In this document: piece after piece, positions 27,995 through 37,177 of the stretch
Position numbering within the stretch: position 1 is the stretch's first letter
Layout of the letters: every line of letters begins with the position of its first letter
Origin: Ralstonia pickettii DTP0602
Lineage (GTDB): Bacteria > Pseudomonadota > Gammaproteobacteria > Burkholderiales > Burkholderiaceae
Length of the DNA stretch: 64,000 nucleotides
Assembly (NCBI GenBank): GCA_000471925.1
Contig: CP006667.1
Location: 3,968,001 to 4,032,000, forward strand
Direction of reading: 5' to 3'
Position numbers and translations under genes: made by a program
Notes under the pieces: generated by a model
What the model saw: the letters and a program-made list of their open reading frames with translations, nothing else
Told to the model about the DNA's origin: nothing
The model's database searches: none

Positions 27995-29308
27995 ATGCAC
28001 AGCACCGCCACTGCCCTGCCCGCACGCGCCAAACCCGGCAAGGCCCGCAAGGTTCGTCCGCTGGCCACGCTCGCGACTGCCGCACTGATTGCCCTCGCAC
28101 CTGCCGCGGCATCGGCGCAGGCCACCAGCGCGCCGATCAAGGTCGCCTTTATCGACCAGCTCTCGGGGCCGCTGGCCAACGTCGGCGAGATCTTCCAGGC
28201 CAACCTGAAGTTCGCGCTCGACGACGCCAACGCGCAGGGCGGCGTGCTGGGGCGCAAGTACGAGCTGATCAGCTACGACAACAAGCTCTCGGCGCAGGAC
28301 AGCCTGTCGGCGCTGCAAAGCGCGATCGATGCCGGCGCGAAGATCGTGTTCACCGGCGGCTCGGGCTCATCGGTGGTGACGGCACTGGTCGAGGCCGCTA
28401 CCCGTCACAACGAGCGCAACCCCGACAAGCGCATCCTGATCGTCAATTACGCCTCGATCGACCCGGACCTGACCGGCGCGCGCTGCAGCTTCTGGCACTT
28501 CGCCACCGAGGCCAATACCACGATGAAGATGCGCGCGCTGGCGGACTTCGCGCGCGAGCAAAAGGACATCCACAAGCTCTACCTGCTGAACCAGGATTAT
28601 GCGCACGGCCGCGTGTGGGCGGCGCTCGGCCAGCAGATGATCACCAACGCGCGCCCCGACACCAGGATCGTCGGCGAGACGCTGCATCCGCTGGGCAAGG
28701 TGAAGGACTTCGCGCCCTATATCGGCAAGGTCAAGGCGAGCGGTGCCGATACCGTGGTCACCGGCAACTGGGGTCAGGACCTGAGCCTGCTGATCAAGGC
28801 TGCCGGCGATATGGGCTATGACGTGCGCTACCTGAACCACAGCGGCGGCGGCGCGCCGGGCACGGTACTGGCGGTGTCGCAGGCGAAGACCGGGCGGCTT
28901 ACCTGGGTCTCGGAATGGCTGCCCAATGGCGATGACGCGGTGCTGGCGCCACTGGCCGCGCGCGTGAAGCAGACCGCCGCGGGCGAGTACTTTGCGCCGC
29001 GCGTGCTGGTGTCGGTGCAGATGGTCAGCGAGGCGATGCGCCGCGCCGGCACGGACGATCCCACCAAGGTCGCGCTGGCGCTGGAGGGCCTGCAGACCCG
29101 CACCGCGCTGGGCGAGGTGGTGATGCGCAAGAGCGATCACCAGTTGCTGCTGCCGCAGGTGGTGTCGACGGTGGCGCCGGTTGATGGCAAGACGGTGAAG
29201 GTGGGCGCGGAAGGCACGCAGTACGGCTTCCGCCTCGACAGCACCACGCCGGCCAAGGCGCTGGACCTGCCGTCGGCATGCCGGATGAAGCGACCGGTCG
29301 GCGCCTGA
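27995..29308 (+). CDS. Periplasmic solute receptor, branched-chain amino acid (LivK) type
   Basis: Type I periplasmic binding protein of 437 residues. The N-terminal basic stretch and signal peptide end near ASAQA (about 42). IKVAFIDQLSGPLANVGE and LDDANAQGGVLGRKYELISYDNK are family marks. The start at 27995 follows an AGGAGGAG ribosome site. It lies 67 nt after the carboxylase in the same direction, with no LivHMGF permease or ATPase genes nearby. The ligand could be the acid used by the neighbouring ligase, by context only. Confidence 0.9.
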   Translation: MHSTATALPARAKPGKARKVRPLATLATAALIALAPAAASAQATSAPIKVAFIDQLSGPLANVGEIFQANLKFALDDANAQGGVLGRKYELISYDNKLSAQDSLSALQSAIDAGAKIVFTGGSGSSVVTALVEAATRHNERNPDKRILIVNYASIDPDLTGARCSFWHFATEANTTMKMRALADFAREQKDIHKLYLLNQDYAHGRVWAALGQQMITNARPDTRIVGETLHPLGKVKDFAPYIGKVKASGADTVVTGNWGQDLSLLIKAAGDMGYDVRYLNHSGGGAPGTVLAVSQAKTGRLTWVSEWLPNGDDAVLAPLAARVKQTAAGEYFAPRVLVSVQMVSEAMRRAGTDDPTKVALALEGLQTRTALGEVVMRKSDHQLLLPQVVSTVAPVDGKTVKVGAEGTQYGFRLDSTTPAKALDLPSACRMKRPVGA

Positions 29309-29317
29309 GCCAGGCGG

Positions 29318-30454
29318 CTAGTCGGCTTCAGCCGCCTTGCCGCTAGCGGTCAGCGTATCGACGCGCGTGGCCGGCGGGGCCAGCCGCTGCAGCGCGGCCT
29401 CGCGCTCGGCGGCGGGCAGCGCGCCGATGCGCCCCGCCTCCATATAGAAGCGGCGCCAGTCGCCGTCGCACTGCGCCAGCAGCGCCGTAAAGGCCGGCAC
29501 CCACTGCTGGTATGTCGCCACCGCCGCCAGGTGCGCGTTGGTCAGCGGCTGGTCGAACCAGCGGTCGTAGCCGGTGTAGCCGCCCCACTCCGTCTTCAGC
29601 CGCGCGTACTGCGCGCGCAGGTCGGCAAAGATCGCCGCCTTGCCCTCGCGCTTGGCGTTCTCGTCCAGCGGTGTCAGGTAAAGCGCCGCCAACCGGTCGC
29701 GGGTGGCCAGCAGCAGCGCACGGAACTGCTGGCGCCGGGCGTCGTACTGGCGATAGCTGGCGCGCGCGTCCTCGGAGGCATCCTCGGCCAGCCAGCGCTC
29801 CACGCCGGCGCCTTCCACCGCGGTGGCAAAGGACTCGTTGAAGGCGGTGTCGTTGCGCACGTAGACCACCTGGTGCGCCAGCTCATGGAAGATCAGCCGC
29901 GCCAGTTCGCCTTCGGGCAGGTAGACGAAGGTATTGAGCAGCGGGTCGTCGAAATAGCCGAGCGTCGAATACGCGGGGATGCCGGCCACATAGGCCTCAT
30001 ACCCGTCGCGGCGCAGGCTTTGTGCGTACTGCTCGGCATCGGACTGCGCGTAGTAGCCGCGGTAGCTGATGCAGCCGACGATGGGGAAACACCACTTGTG
30101 CAGGTCCATCGACAGCTCGGGCGTGGCGAATACGCTCCACACCACATACGGCCGATGCAGGTTGGCGTAGCGGCGGTAGCTGCCGTTGTCGGGCAGCTTC
30201 AGTTCGCGCGAGGCATAGTCGCGGATGCGGCCCGCCAGGGCCAGCCGCTGCGCCAGGCGCGCGTCGTTGGCGTCGCGCGCGCTGGCGATGGCGTCGGTCA
30301 GCGGCTGCGCCTGCGCCATCACGCCCAGATGGCCGCCGATCGACTGCGCGTAATAGCCCACGGTCTCGCACCCGGCCGTCAGCAGGGCCAGTGCCACCAG
30401 GCCCGTCGCCGCCAGGAGTACCGCCCCGCGCCGGCGGCCGGGCCGCTGCTTCAT
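29318..30454 (-). CDS. Putative aminopeptidase lipoprotein (zinc, HExxH)
   Basis: 378 residues with a lipoprotein signal (LLTAGC, Cys29). The zinc motif HELAHQ is at about 190-195, followed by NESFATAVEG, whose Glu may be the third ligand. The sequence fits the predicted aminopeptidase family formerly DUF2265. SMDLHKWCFPIVGC and GYFDDPLLNTF are further conserved-looking blocks. It is anchored to a membrane facing the periplasm. Its ATG overlaps the stop of the upstream molybdopterin gene, so the two are co-translated; the functional tie is unclear. Confidence 0.85.
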   Translation of the reverse strand: MKQRPGRRRGAVLLAATGLVALALLTAGCETVGYYAQSIGGHLGVMAQAQPLTDAIASARDANDARLAQRLALAGRIRDYASRELKLPDNGSYRRYANLHRPYVVWSVFATPELSMDLHKWCFPIVGCISYRGYYAQSDAEQYAQSLRRDGYEAYVAGIPAYSTLGYFDDPLLNTFVYLPEGELARLIFHELAHQVVYVRNDTAFNESFATAVEGAGVERWLAEDASEDARASYRQYDARRQQFRALLLATRDRLAALYLTPLDENAKREGKAAIFADLRAQYARLKTEWGGYTGYDRWFDQPLTNAHLAAVATYQQWVPAFTALLAQCDGDWRRFYMEAGRIGALPAAEREAALQRLAPPATRVDTLTASGKAAEAD

Positions 30455-32559
30455 GCCTGGATTGGGGTCGGTTCCGGGCAGGCCTCCACCTGCACCAGGC
30501 AGTCATAGAACACCGGCGCGCGGCCCAGGTCGGTCAGGCGCTGGCTGGTCAGCTCGTTGGCGTTCTTGCCGTCCGAGGCGAGCTTCTTCCACCAGATCGA
30601 CAGCCCCACCACCAGCCCGCGCCGGGCGCGGTCGGTGACGCGGGCGCGCGCCACCATGCTGCCGCGGTCATTGAATGCGCGCACCATGGCGCCGTGCACG
30701 ATGCCGCGCTCGGCGGCGTCGGCCGGGTGGATGTCCAGGTGCGGCTCGCCTTCGGTGGCGCGCAGACTGTCGACGTTGACGAAGGAGCTGTTGAGGAAGT
30801 TGCGCGCCGGCGGCGAGATCATCGCCAGCGGGTAGCGCGCGGCCAGGTCGGGCGCGGTCGACGGCGCTTCGTACTGCGGCACGTAGTCGGGCAGCGGGTC
30901 GAGACCGTCGTCCAGCATCGGCTCCGAATAGAACTGGCACTTGCCCGACGCCGTGGGAAAGCCGCCCTCGGCGAACGGCGCCGCCGGCAGCGCCAGCTTC
31001 TGCCAGCCCTGCGCCTTCAGCGATTCCCACGTTATGCCGGCGGCACGCGCATCGCCCGGGATGATCGCTTGCGCGGCGATGTCCTCGTCGCTGTCGGCGA
31101 AGCACGGGTCATTGAAGCCCATGCGCTGCGCCAGGCGGCGGAAGATCTCGGTGTTGGGGAGCGCCTCGCCCACCGGCGAGATCGCGGCATTGTTGGCCAG
31201 GAAATAGGTGTGGCCGTAGGCCTTGTGCACGTCGGTATGCTCGAGCTGCGTGGTGGCCGGGAGCAGGATGTCGGCGTAGTCGGCGGTGTCGGTGCGGAAG
31301 TGCTCCAGCACCACCGTGAACAGGTCTTCGCGGGCGAAGCCTTCGGCCACCTTGCCGGATTCGGGCGCGACGGCGACCGGGTTGCTGTTGTAGACCACCA
31401 CCGCCTCGATGCGCGGCGCGCCGTCGGTGCCCGGGTCGAGCAGCGCATCGCCGATGGTGCTCATGTTGACGATGCGCGGCAGCGTCTTGGGCCACCCCGG
31501 CAACAGGTCCGGGCGTTGCAGTGCCGCTTCGTTGACCGGGAAGAAACCCGAGGTCGACAACTGCAGCCCGCCCGCGGCCTGGCGCCATGCACCCACCAGC
31601 GACGGCAGGCACGCCACCGCGCGCACCGCCTGCCCGCCGCCGTGCACGCGCTGCATGCCGTAGTTCAGGCGGATCGCCACCGGCTGGCGCTCGCGCACGG
31701 CCAGTTGGCCGTAGAGGCCTGCGAGCCACTCGATATCCTCCACGGGAATGCCGCAGATCTCGGCCGCACGCGCCGGGGTGAAGGCCTGCGCGCGCTCGCG
31801 CAGCGCCTCGAAGCCCACGGTGTGGCGTTCGATGTAGTTATGGTCGAGCAGGTCATCGCGGATCAGCACGTGGATCATCGCCAGCGCCAGCGCGCCGTCG
31901 GTGCCTGGCATCAGCGCGATATGGCGGTGGCACTTCTCGGCGGTCAGCGAGCGGTACGGGTCGATCGCCACCAGCGTGGCGCCGCGCCGCTTGGCCTCTT
32001 GCGCGCGTGTCCAGAAGTGCAGGTTGGAGGCGATCGGGTTGCCGCCCCAGATGATCACCAGCTTCGCATCGACCACATGCTCCATGTCCATGCCAACGCT
32101 GGCGCCGTAGGTATAGCGCAACGCGGTGGCGCCGGCGTTGGCGCAGATAGTGCGATCCAGCCGCGACGCGCCCAGCTTGTGGAAGAAGCGCGCGGCCATG
32201 CTTTCGCCCTGCACCAGTCCCATGGTGCCGGCGTAGCTGTATGGCACGATGGCCTGCGGATCACGCGTGGCGATACCCTGCAGGCGGTTGGCGATGGTGT
32301 CGAGCGCCTCGTCCCAGGAGATCGGGGCGAATTTCCCCTCACCCTTCTTGCCGACGCGCTTCATCGGCGTCAGCAGGCGGTCCGGGTGGTAGGTGCGCTC
32401 GGCATAGCGCGACACCTTGGTGCACAGCACGCCCTGGGTGCCGGGATGGTCGGGATCGCCCGCCACCTTGGTGGCGCGGCCGTCCTCGACGGTGACGAGC
32501 AAGGCACAGGTGTCGGGGCAGTCATGCGGGCAGGCGGCGCGGACGATGCGGGAAGCCAT
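30451..32559 (-). CDS. Molybdopterin-dependent oxidoreductase (DMSO reductase family)
   Basis: 702 residues starting MASRIVRAACPHDCPDTC, giving the Cys spacing C-x3-C-x3-C plus a fourth Cys in GVLCTK for an N-terminal 4Fe-4S cluster. Family blocks follow: PISWDEALDTIANRL, WGGNPIASNLHFW, VAIDPYRSLTAEK, MPGTDGALALAM, and a C-terminal molydopterin dinucleotide-binding domain (PLAMISPPARNFLNSSF). No Tat signal is seen, so it is probably cytoplasmic. No electron-transfer subunits adjoin. Substrate unknown. The open frame extends far upstream, but the family N-terminus is at 32559. Confidence 0.9.
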   Translation of the reverse strand: MASRIVRAACPHDCPDTCALLVTVEDGRATKVAGDPDHPGTQGVLCTKVSRYAERTYHPDRLLTPMKRVGKKGEGKFAPISWDEALDTIANRLQGIATRDPQAIVPYSYAGTMGLVQGESMAARFFHKLGASRLDRTICANAGATALRYTYGASVGMDMEHVVDAKLVIIWGGNPIASNLHFWTRAQEAKRRGATLVAIDPYRSLTAEKCHRHIALMPGTDGALALAMIHVLIRDDLLDHNYIERHTVGFEALRERAQAFTPARAAEICGIPVEDIEWLAGLYGQLAVRERQPVAIRLNYGMQRVHGGGQAVRAVACLPSLVGAWRQAAGGLQLSTSGFFPVNEAALQRPDLLPGWPKTLPRIVNMSTIGDALLDPGTDGAPRIEAVVVYNSNPVAVAPESGKVAEGFAREDLFTVVLEHFRTDTADYADILLPATTQLEHTDVHKAYGHTYFLANNAAISPVGEALPNTEIFRRLAQRMGFNDPCFADSDEDIAAQAIIPGDARAAGITWESLKAQGWQKLALPAAPFAEGGFPTASGKCQFYSEPMLDDGLDPLPDYVPQYEAPSTAPDLAARYPLAMISPPARNFLNSSFVNVDSLRATEGEPHLDIHPADAAERGIVHGAMVRAFNDRGSMVARARVTDRARRGLVVGLSIWWKKLASDGKNANELTSQRLTDLGRAPVFYDCLVQVEACPEPTPIQA

Positions 32560-32593
32560 GGGGTCTCCGGGCGGGCGGTCGGTGATTTTTGTT

Positions 32594-32718
32594 CGATTGT
32601 ACGGAACAGGTGGGACTGGCGCAGGCCCGCCTGGCAGGGGGGGCTTGCGCCGCGCCGGCGGGGCGGCGCGTCCCCGTCCGTGCGGGGCGATGGCGGGGAG
32701 TATCTCGGTCCGATTGTA
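32594..32718. promoter_or_regulatory. Divergent promoter region with CGATTGTA repeats
   Basis: CGATTGTA occurs at 32594-32601 and 32711-32718, both in the same orientation, giving TACAATCG (a possible -10) twice on the minus strand. The first is framed by GTTC and GAAC (32591-32607). No clear -35 boxes are seen. The rest of 32560-32850 is GC-rich and gene-free. Confidence 0.3.
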
Positions 32719-32850
32719 TTCGATTATGATGTGCCGGCGCGCCGCCGGCACAGTACCGCCGGCGCGCCCTGCCGCACCACGCCGGCGCAGACCGGCCAAC
32801 AGCGGCGAACGGGTAACACGGGTAACCGAACCACAATTTCGCGGGGGTTT

Positions 32851-34062
32851 ATGTCTTTCCGATCCGGGGTCAACGGCCGGCTTGCCGGCCTGCTGGTGGC
32901 GTGCGCCATCGGCGCGGGCGGCATGGTGGGCGCTAGCGGCGCTGCCATCGCATCCAATGCGGCCGGCGCTGCCGCCACTTCTGAAATCGGCGTCACCGCC
33001 GACACCATCCTGCTGGGACAATCCGCCGCGCTGACCGGGCCCGCTGCCTCGCTCGGCAAGCAGATGAACGCGGGCGCGCGGCTGTATTTCGATCACATCA
33101 ACCAGCAGGGCGGCATCTACGGCCGCAAGATCCGCATCGAGGCGCTGGACGACTACTATGAGCCCGAGCCGGCCGCCAAGAACACCAGGAAACTGATCGA
33201 GGAAGACCGCGTCTTCGCCCTGTTCGGCTACGTCGGCACGCCCACCAGCCAGGCCGCGCTGCCGCTGGCGATCCAGGCGAAGGTGCCGTTCTTTGGCCCG
33301 TACACCGGCGCACGCTCGGTGCGCGAGCCGCGCAACCGCTACGTCTTCCACGTCCGCGCCGGCTACAACGACGAGGCCACGGCGATCCTGCGCCAGATCC
33401 AGACCACCGGCCTGAAACGCGTGGCCGTGGTCTACAACGATGATGCCTATGGCAAGGCCGAGCTCGAGGAGCTCGAGCGCGCGCTAAAGCCAGCGGCCGA
33501 CAGCGGCGTGCAGCTGGTTGCGCGCGAGGCCGTGGTGCGCAATACGATGGAGATCGGCGACGCCATGCAGGGCGTGATCAAGGCGACGCCGGACGCCATC
33601 GTGATGATCAGCGCGTATCGCACGGCGGGCTCTTTCGTCAAGGAAGCGCTGCGCCGCGGCTACAACGGCCAGTTTTACAACGTCTCGTTCGTTGGCACGC
33701 AGGCGCTGGCCAACGAGGTCGGCGCCAAGGGCAGCGGCGTGATCATCTCGCAGGTGATGCCGCATCCGGGCAACGCCACGCTGCCGGTGGTGCGCGAATA
33801 CCTGCGGCTGCTGCAGGCCGCCGGCCGGCCCAATGAGTTCGACTACGCCAGTATCGAGGGCTTCGTCGCCGCCAAGGCTTTTACCGAAGGCTTGCGCCGC
33901 GCTGGGAAGGACCTGACGCGCGAAAAGCTGGTGACGGCGCTGGAATCGATGCGCAGCCATGACCTGGGCGGGTTTATCGTCAACTTCACGCCGGAGAACC
34001 ACGTGGGGTCGAAGTTCGTGGAGATGACGATTATTAATTCGAAGGGGCAGGTGATCCGCTGA
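32851..34062 (+). CDS. Periplasmic solute receptor, branched-chain amino acid (LivK) type
   Basis: 403 residues from MSFRSGVNGR. A signal peptide (membrane stretch about 10-28) ends near AIASNAAGA. The type I binding fold shows in ITVTADTILLGQSAALTGP-like sequence at the mature start (GVTADTILLGQS), YFDHINQQGGIYGRKI, FGYVGTPTSQAALP and VYNDDAYGKAELEEL. It stands alone with its own terminator, divergent from the molybdopterin gene, and again without permease or ATPase genes. Confidence 0.9.
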   Translation: MSFRSGVNGRLAGLLVACAIGAGGMVGASGAAIASNAAGAAATSEIGVTADTILLGQSAALTGPAASLGKQMNAGARLYFDHINQQGGIYGRKIRIEALDDYYEPEPAAKNTRKLIEEDRVFALFGYVGTPTSQAALPLAIQAKVPFFGPYTGARSVREPRNRYVFHVRAGYNDEATAILRQIQTTGLKRVAVVYNDDAYGKAELEELERALKPAADSGVQLVAREAVVRNTMEIGDAMQGVIKATPDAIVMISAYRTAGSFVKEALRRGYNGQFYNVSFVGTQALANEVGAKGSGVIISQVMPHPGNATLPVVREYLRLLQAAGRPNEFDYASIEGFVAAKAFTEGLRRAGKDLTREKLVTALESMRSHDLGGFIVNFTPENHVGSKFVEMTIINSKGQVIR

Positions 34063-34085
34063 GGCGCAGCTGCATCGCCAACGCA

Positions 34086-34107
34086 AAGGGGGCCCGAGGG
34101 CCCCCTT
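34086..34107. terminator. Bidirectional terminator
   Basis: AAGGGGGCCC-GA-GGGCCCCCTT is a perfect inverted repeat lying between the convergent receptor gene (ends 34062) and the ABC ATPase gene (ends 34136). On the plus strand TTACCGTTTT follows. Confidence 0.75.
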
Positions 34108-34135
34108 ACCGTTTTGGGATCGCTGACCACCGCCC

Positions 34136-35197
34136 CTACTTCATGTCATTCAGGTGACACGCCGAAAACCGCAACGGCGCAATCTCCTTCAACATCGGCT
34201 GCTCCTCCCGGCAACGCGGCATCGCATAAGGGCAACGCGGGTGGAAGTGGCACCCCGGCGGCGGATTCAGCGGCGACGGGATCTCGCCGCGGATCGCCAC
34301 GTAGGTTTTCTTGGCGACCTCCAGCTTGGGCGCCTCGGCCAGCAGTGCCTGCGTATACGGATGGTTTGGCGCGGCAAAGACATCCTCGGTCGGCGCCGAC
34401 TCCACCACCCGCCCCAGGTACATGATCACCACGCGGTCGCTGATGTGCTTGACCACGCCCAGGTCATGGCTGATGAACAGGTAGGTCAGGTTCAGCTCTT
34501 CACGCAGCCGCATGAACAGGTTCAGTACCTGGGCCTGGATCGACACATCCAGCGCCGCCACCGACTCATCGCATACCAGGAATTCCGGCTTTACCGCCAG
34601 CGCCCGCGCAATGCCGATGCGCGCGCGCTGCCCGCCGGAGAACTGGTGCGGGAAGCGCCGCAGCACGGTCGGGTCCATGCCCACGCGAACCAGCATGTCT
34701 TCGACATAGGCCTTCTGCCCGCCGCGCTCGACCATGCCATGCACCACCGGCGCCTCGCCGACGATATCGAGCACGCGCAGCCGCGGATTGAGCGAGGCGT
34801 ACGGATCCTGGAAGATCATCTGGATCGCGAGTTGCTTCTCGCGGCGCTTGTCCGGCGGCAGGTGGTCAAGGTTGGTGCCCCGCCAGAAGCGCTCGCCTTC
34901 GGTCAGCGTGTGCAGGCCCACGGCCATGCGGCCCAGCGTGGACTTGCCGCAGCCGGACTCGCCAACCAAGCCGACCACCTCGCCGGCACGGATGCTCAGG
35001 TCGACGCGGTCGACCGCATGCACCACCTCTTCGTGCGCATGGGCGCCGAACAGGTTGGCGATGCGCGCCGCGACATCGAGAGACTTGACGAAGCGCTTGG
35101 ACACGCCGCGCAACTCCAGGATCGGCGCAGCTGGCGTGCCCCCATCGTCAGCGACCGTGTTCGTCATCGGTCGGGATTGCAGTTCGGTTGCGCTCAT
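34136..35197 (-). CDS. dppF: Dipeptide/oligopeptide ABC transporter ATP-binding protein (DppF type)
   Basis: 353-residue cytoplasmic ATPase with Walker [13 protein letters not shown], signature [15 protein letters not shown], Walker [13 protein letters not shown] (Ser for the usual Pro, catalytic Glu kept), H-loop [10 protein letters not shown], and the C-terminal oligopeptide-transporter extension with Cys-rich [14 protein letters not shown]. It pairs with DppD, whose stop it overlaps by 4 nt. An alternative start lies ten codons on (MTNTVADD). Confidence 0.93.
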   Translation of the reverse strand: MSATELQSRPMTNTVADDGGTPAAPILELRGVSKRFVKSLDVAARIANLFGAHAHEEVVHAVDRVDLSIRAGEVVGLVGESGCGKSTLGRMAVGLHTLTEGERFWRGTNLDHLPPDKRREKQLAIQMIFQDPYASLNPRLRVLDIVGEAPVVHGMVERGGQKAYVEDMLVRVGMDPTVLRRFPHQFSGGQRARIGIARALAVKPEFLVCDESVAALDVSIQAQVLNLFMRLREELNLTYLFISHDLGVVKHISDRVVIMYLGRVVESAPTEDVFAAPNHPYTQALLAEAPKLEVAKKTYVAIRGEIPSPLNPPPGCHFHPRCPYAMPRCREEQPMLKEIAPLRFSACHLNDMK

Positions 35198-36192
35198 GCC
35201 GCCTCCTGGTTGGCCAGCACCGGATGGAAGCAGCGCAGGCGGCGGCCGTCGGCAGCGTTTTCCAGCGGCGGCTCGATCTTGCAGGCGGCAGTCGCGTACG
35301 GGCAGCGCTCGCGGAACGAACAGCCACCGGGCAGGTTAAGCAGCGACGGCGTCATGCCCGGGATCTGCCGCAGCGGAGTGCCGCGCGGATTGCGCGAGGG
35401 CGCCGAGCCGATCAGGCCGTGCGTGTACGGGTGCTCGGGATGCTCCAGCACCTGGCGCACGTCGCCCGCCTCGACGATCTTGCCGGCGTACATCACGCAG
35501 ACCGTATCGGCCAGCCCCGCCACCACCGACAAGTCGTGGGTGATCCAGATCAGCGCGGTACCCGACTCGCGGCACAGTGTCTGCATCTCGTACAGGATCT
35601 GGCCCTGGATGGTGACATCCAGCGCGGTGGTGGGCTCGTCGGCAATGATCAGGTCGGGCTTGTTCAACAGCGCGATGGCGATCGCCACGCGCTGGCGCAT
35701 GCCGCCCGAGAACTGGTGTGGGTAGGCCTGCAGGCGCTCGTCCGGCGACGGGATACCGACCCGCGCCAGCGCGTTGCGCGCGCGCTCGCGCGCCACCGCC
35801 TTGCCCACGTTCTCGTGCGCCAGCACCGCCTCGATCATCTGCGTGTCGATGCGCAGGACCGGGTTCAGCGTCATCATCGGGTCCTGGAAGATCATCGCGA
35901 TGCGGTTGCCGCGCACGTCGCGCTGCTGCGCGGGCGTCAGCGCGCGCAGGTCGCGCGTGACGCCGTCGCGGCTGGTCAGTGCGATGCGGCCGTCGACGAT
36001 CTTGCCGGGCGGGTCGATCAGTCCCATGATTGAATAGCCGGTCATGGACTTACCCGAGCCGGACTCGCCCACCAGCCCCATGATCTCGCCGCGGCCCACG
36101 GAGAAGGAAACGTCGTCGACGGCCTTGGCAATGCCGCCGCGCGTGTAGAAATGCGTTTTCAGGTGTTCGACCACCAGCGTCGGTTGTGCCAT
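35194..36192 (-). CDS. dppD: Dipeptide/oligopeptide ABC transporter ATP-binding protein (DppD type)
   Basis: 332 residues from [15 protein letters not shown]. Walker [13 protein letters not shown], signature [15 protein letters not shown], Walker [14 protein letters not shown]-loop ITHDLSVV, and the Cys-containing tail [15 protein letters not shown] prefer the start at 36192, which has a GGAGCGGAA ribosome site and leaves 25 nt after dppC; the farther ATG at 36249 would overlap dppC and adds non-family sequence. Confidence 0.93.
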   Translation of the reverse strand: MAQPTLVVEHLKTHFYTRGGIAKAVDDVSFSVGRGEIMGLVGESGSGKSMTGYSIMGLIDPPGKIVDGRIALTSRDGVTRDLRALTPAQQRDVRGNRIAMIFQDPMMTLNPVLRIDTQMIEAVLAHENVGKAVARERARNALARVGIPSPDERLQAYPHQFSGGMRQRVAIAIALLNKPDLIIADEPTTALDVTIQGQILYEMQTLCRESGTALIWITHDLSVVAGLADTVCVMYAGKIVEAGDVRQVLEHPEHPYTHGLIGSAPSRNPRGTPLRQIPGMTPSLLNLPGGCSFRERCPYATAACKIEPPLENAADGRRLRCFHPVLANQEAA

Positions 36193-36217
36193 GTTCCGCT
36201 CCCCGTGTTTGCGTCCG

Positions 36218-37174
36218 TTATTGCGTCTGCAGACGCGGGTTGAGGACATCGCGCAACTGGTCGGCCACCAGGTTCATCGCCACGATGGTGACCACCAGCG
36301 CGATGCCCGGGAAGAAGCTGATCCAGTATTTGCCCGACAGCATGTACTGCTGGCCGTTGGAGATCAGCGAGCCCAGCGAGGGCTCGGTGACCGGCACGCC
36401 CAGCCCGAGGAAGGACAGCGTCGCCTCCAGCGTGATCGCCGAGGCCACCTGCAGCGCCGCGATCACGATCAGCGGCGGCAGGCAGTTGGGCAGCAGGTGG
36501 CGGAACATGATGCGCATCGGCGGCAGGCCCAGGCAGGTGGCCGCCTCGATATATTCCTTGCGCCGCTCCACCAGCGCCGCGCTGCGCGTGGTGCGCGCGT
36601 AGTAGGCCCACTGCACCGCCACCAGCGCGATCACGATATTGCCCAGCCCCGGGCGCAGGAACGCCAGCAGGATCAGCGCCAGCAGGATCGGCGGGAACGA
36701 CAGCTGCAGGTCGGCCACGCGCATGATGAAGGCCTCGGTGCGCCCGCCCAGGAAACCGGCCAGCAGGCCGAGCGTGGCGCCCAGCAGCAGCGCGATCACG
36801 GTGCTGACCACGCCCACGCCGATGCTGATGCGCAGGCCGTACATCACCGCCGACAGGATGTCGCGGCCCTGCTCGTCCGAGCCCAGCAGGAAGGTCATGC
36901 CATCGCCGGCTTTCTCGCCCGGTGCCAGGCGCGCGTCGAGCACGTCCAGCGTGGCCAGGTCATATGGGTTTTGCGGTGCCAGCCACGGGGCCAGGATCGC
37001 GATCAGGATGATCGTGATCAGCGTCACCAGCCCGGCCACGGCGATCTTGCTGGAGAAGAACTCCGCCGCAAAGCGCCGCCACGGCGTTTGCTCACGCGCC
37101 GCGGCGGGTGCGCCGGGCAGCCCCGGCGCGTCCTTCGGCGTTTTGCCCTCTTGTTCCACGGATACGGCAGTCAT
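36218..37174 (-). CDS. dppC: Dipeptide/oligopeptide ABC transporter permease (DppC type)
   Basis: 318 residues with a Pro/Ala-rich cytoplasmic start, an N-terminal membrane segment (about 44-66), and five further segments. LLGSDEQGRDILSAVMYG is the family block, and the EAATCLGLPPMRIMFRHLLP loop contacts the ATPases (EAA motif). It lies 3 nt after dppB. Confidence 0.94.
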   Translation of the reverse strand: MTAVSVEQEGKTPKDAPGLPGAPAAAREQTPWRRFAAEFFSSKIAVAGLVTLITIILIAILAPWLAPQNPYDLATLDVLDARLAPGEKAGDGMTFLLGSDEQGRDILSAVMYGLRISIGVGVVSTVIALLLGATLGLLAGFLGGRTEAFIMRVADLQLSFPPILLALILLAFLRPGLGNIVIALVAVQWAYYARTTRSAALVERRKEYIEAATCLGLPPMRIMFRHLLPNCLPPLIVIAALQVASAITLEATLSFLGLGVPVTEPSLGSLISNGQQYMLSGKYWISFFPGIALVVTIVAMNLVADQLRDVLNPRLQTQ

Positions 37175-37177
37175 GGC

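Noticed and set aside
32560..32850. Extended N-termini for both the oxidoreductase and the receptor
   Set aside because: Both frames stay open across the GC-rich divergent region, but the Fe-S Cys motif and the signal peptide fix the starts at 32559 and 32851.
34136..35197. Walker B of DppF reads DES rather than DEP, a possible dead ATPase
   Set aside because: The catalytic Glu and all other motifs are intact, and the Pro position tolerates change among ABC ATPases.
36193..36249. Longer N-terminus for DppD
   Set aside because: It overlaps dppC and adds Arg-rich sequence unlike the family; the start at 36192 has a ribosome site.
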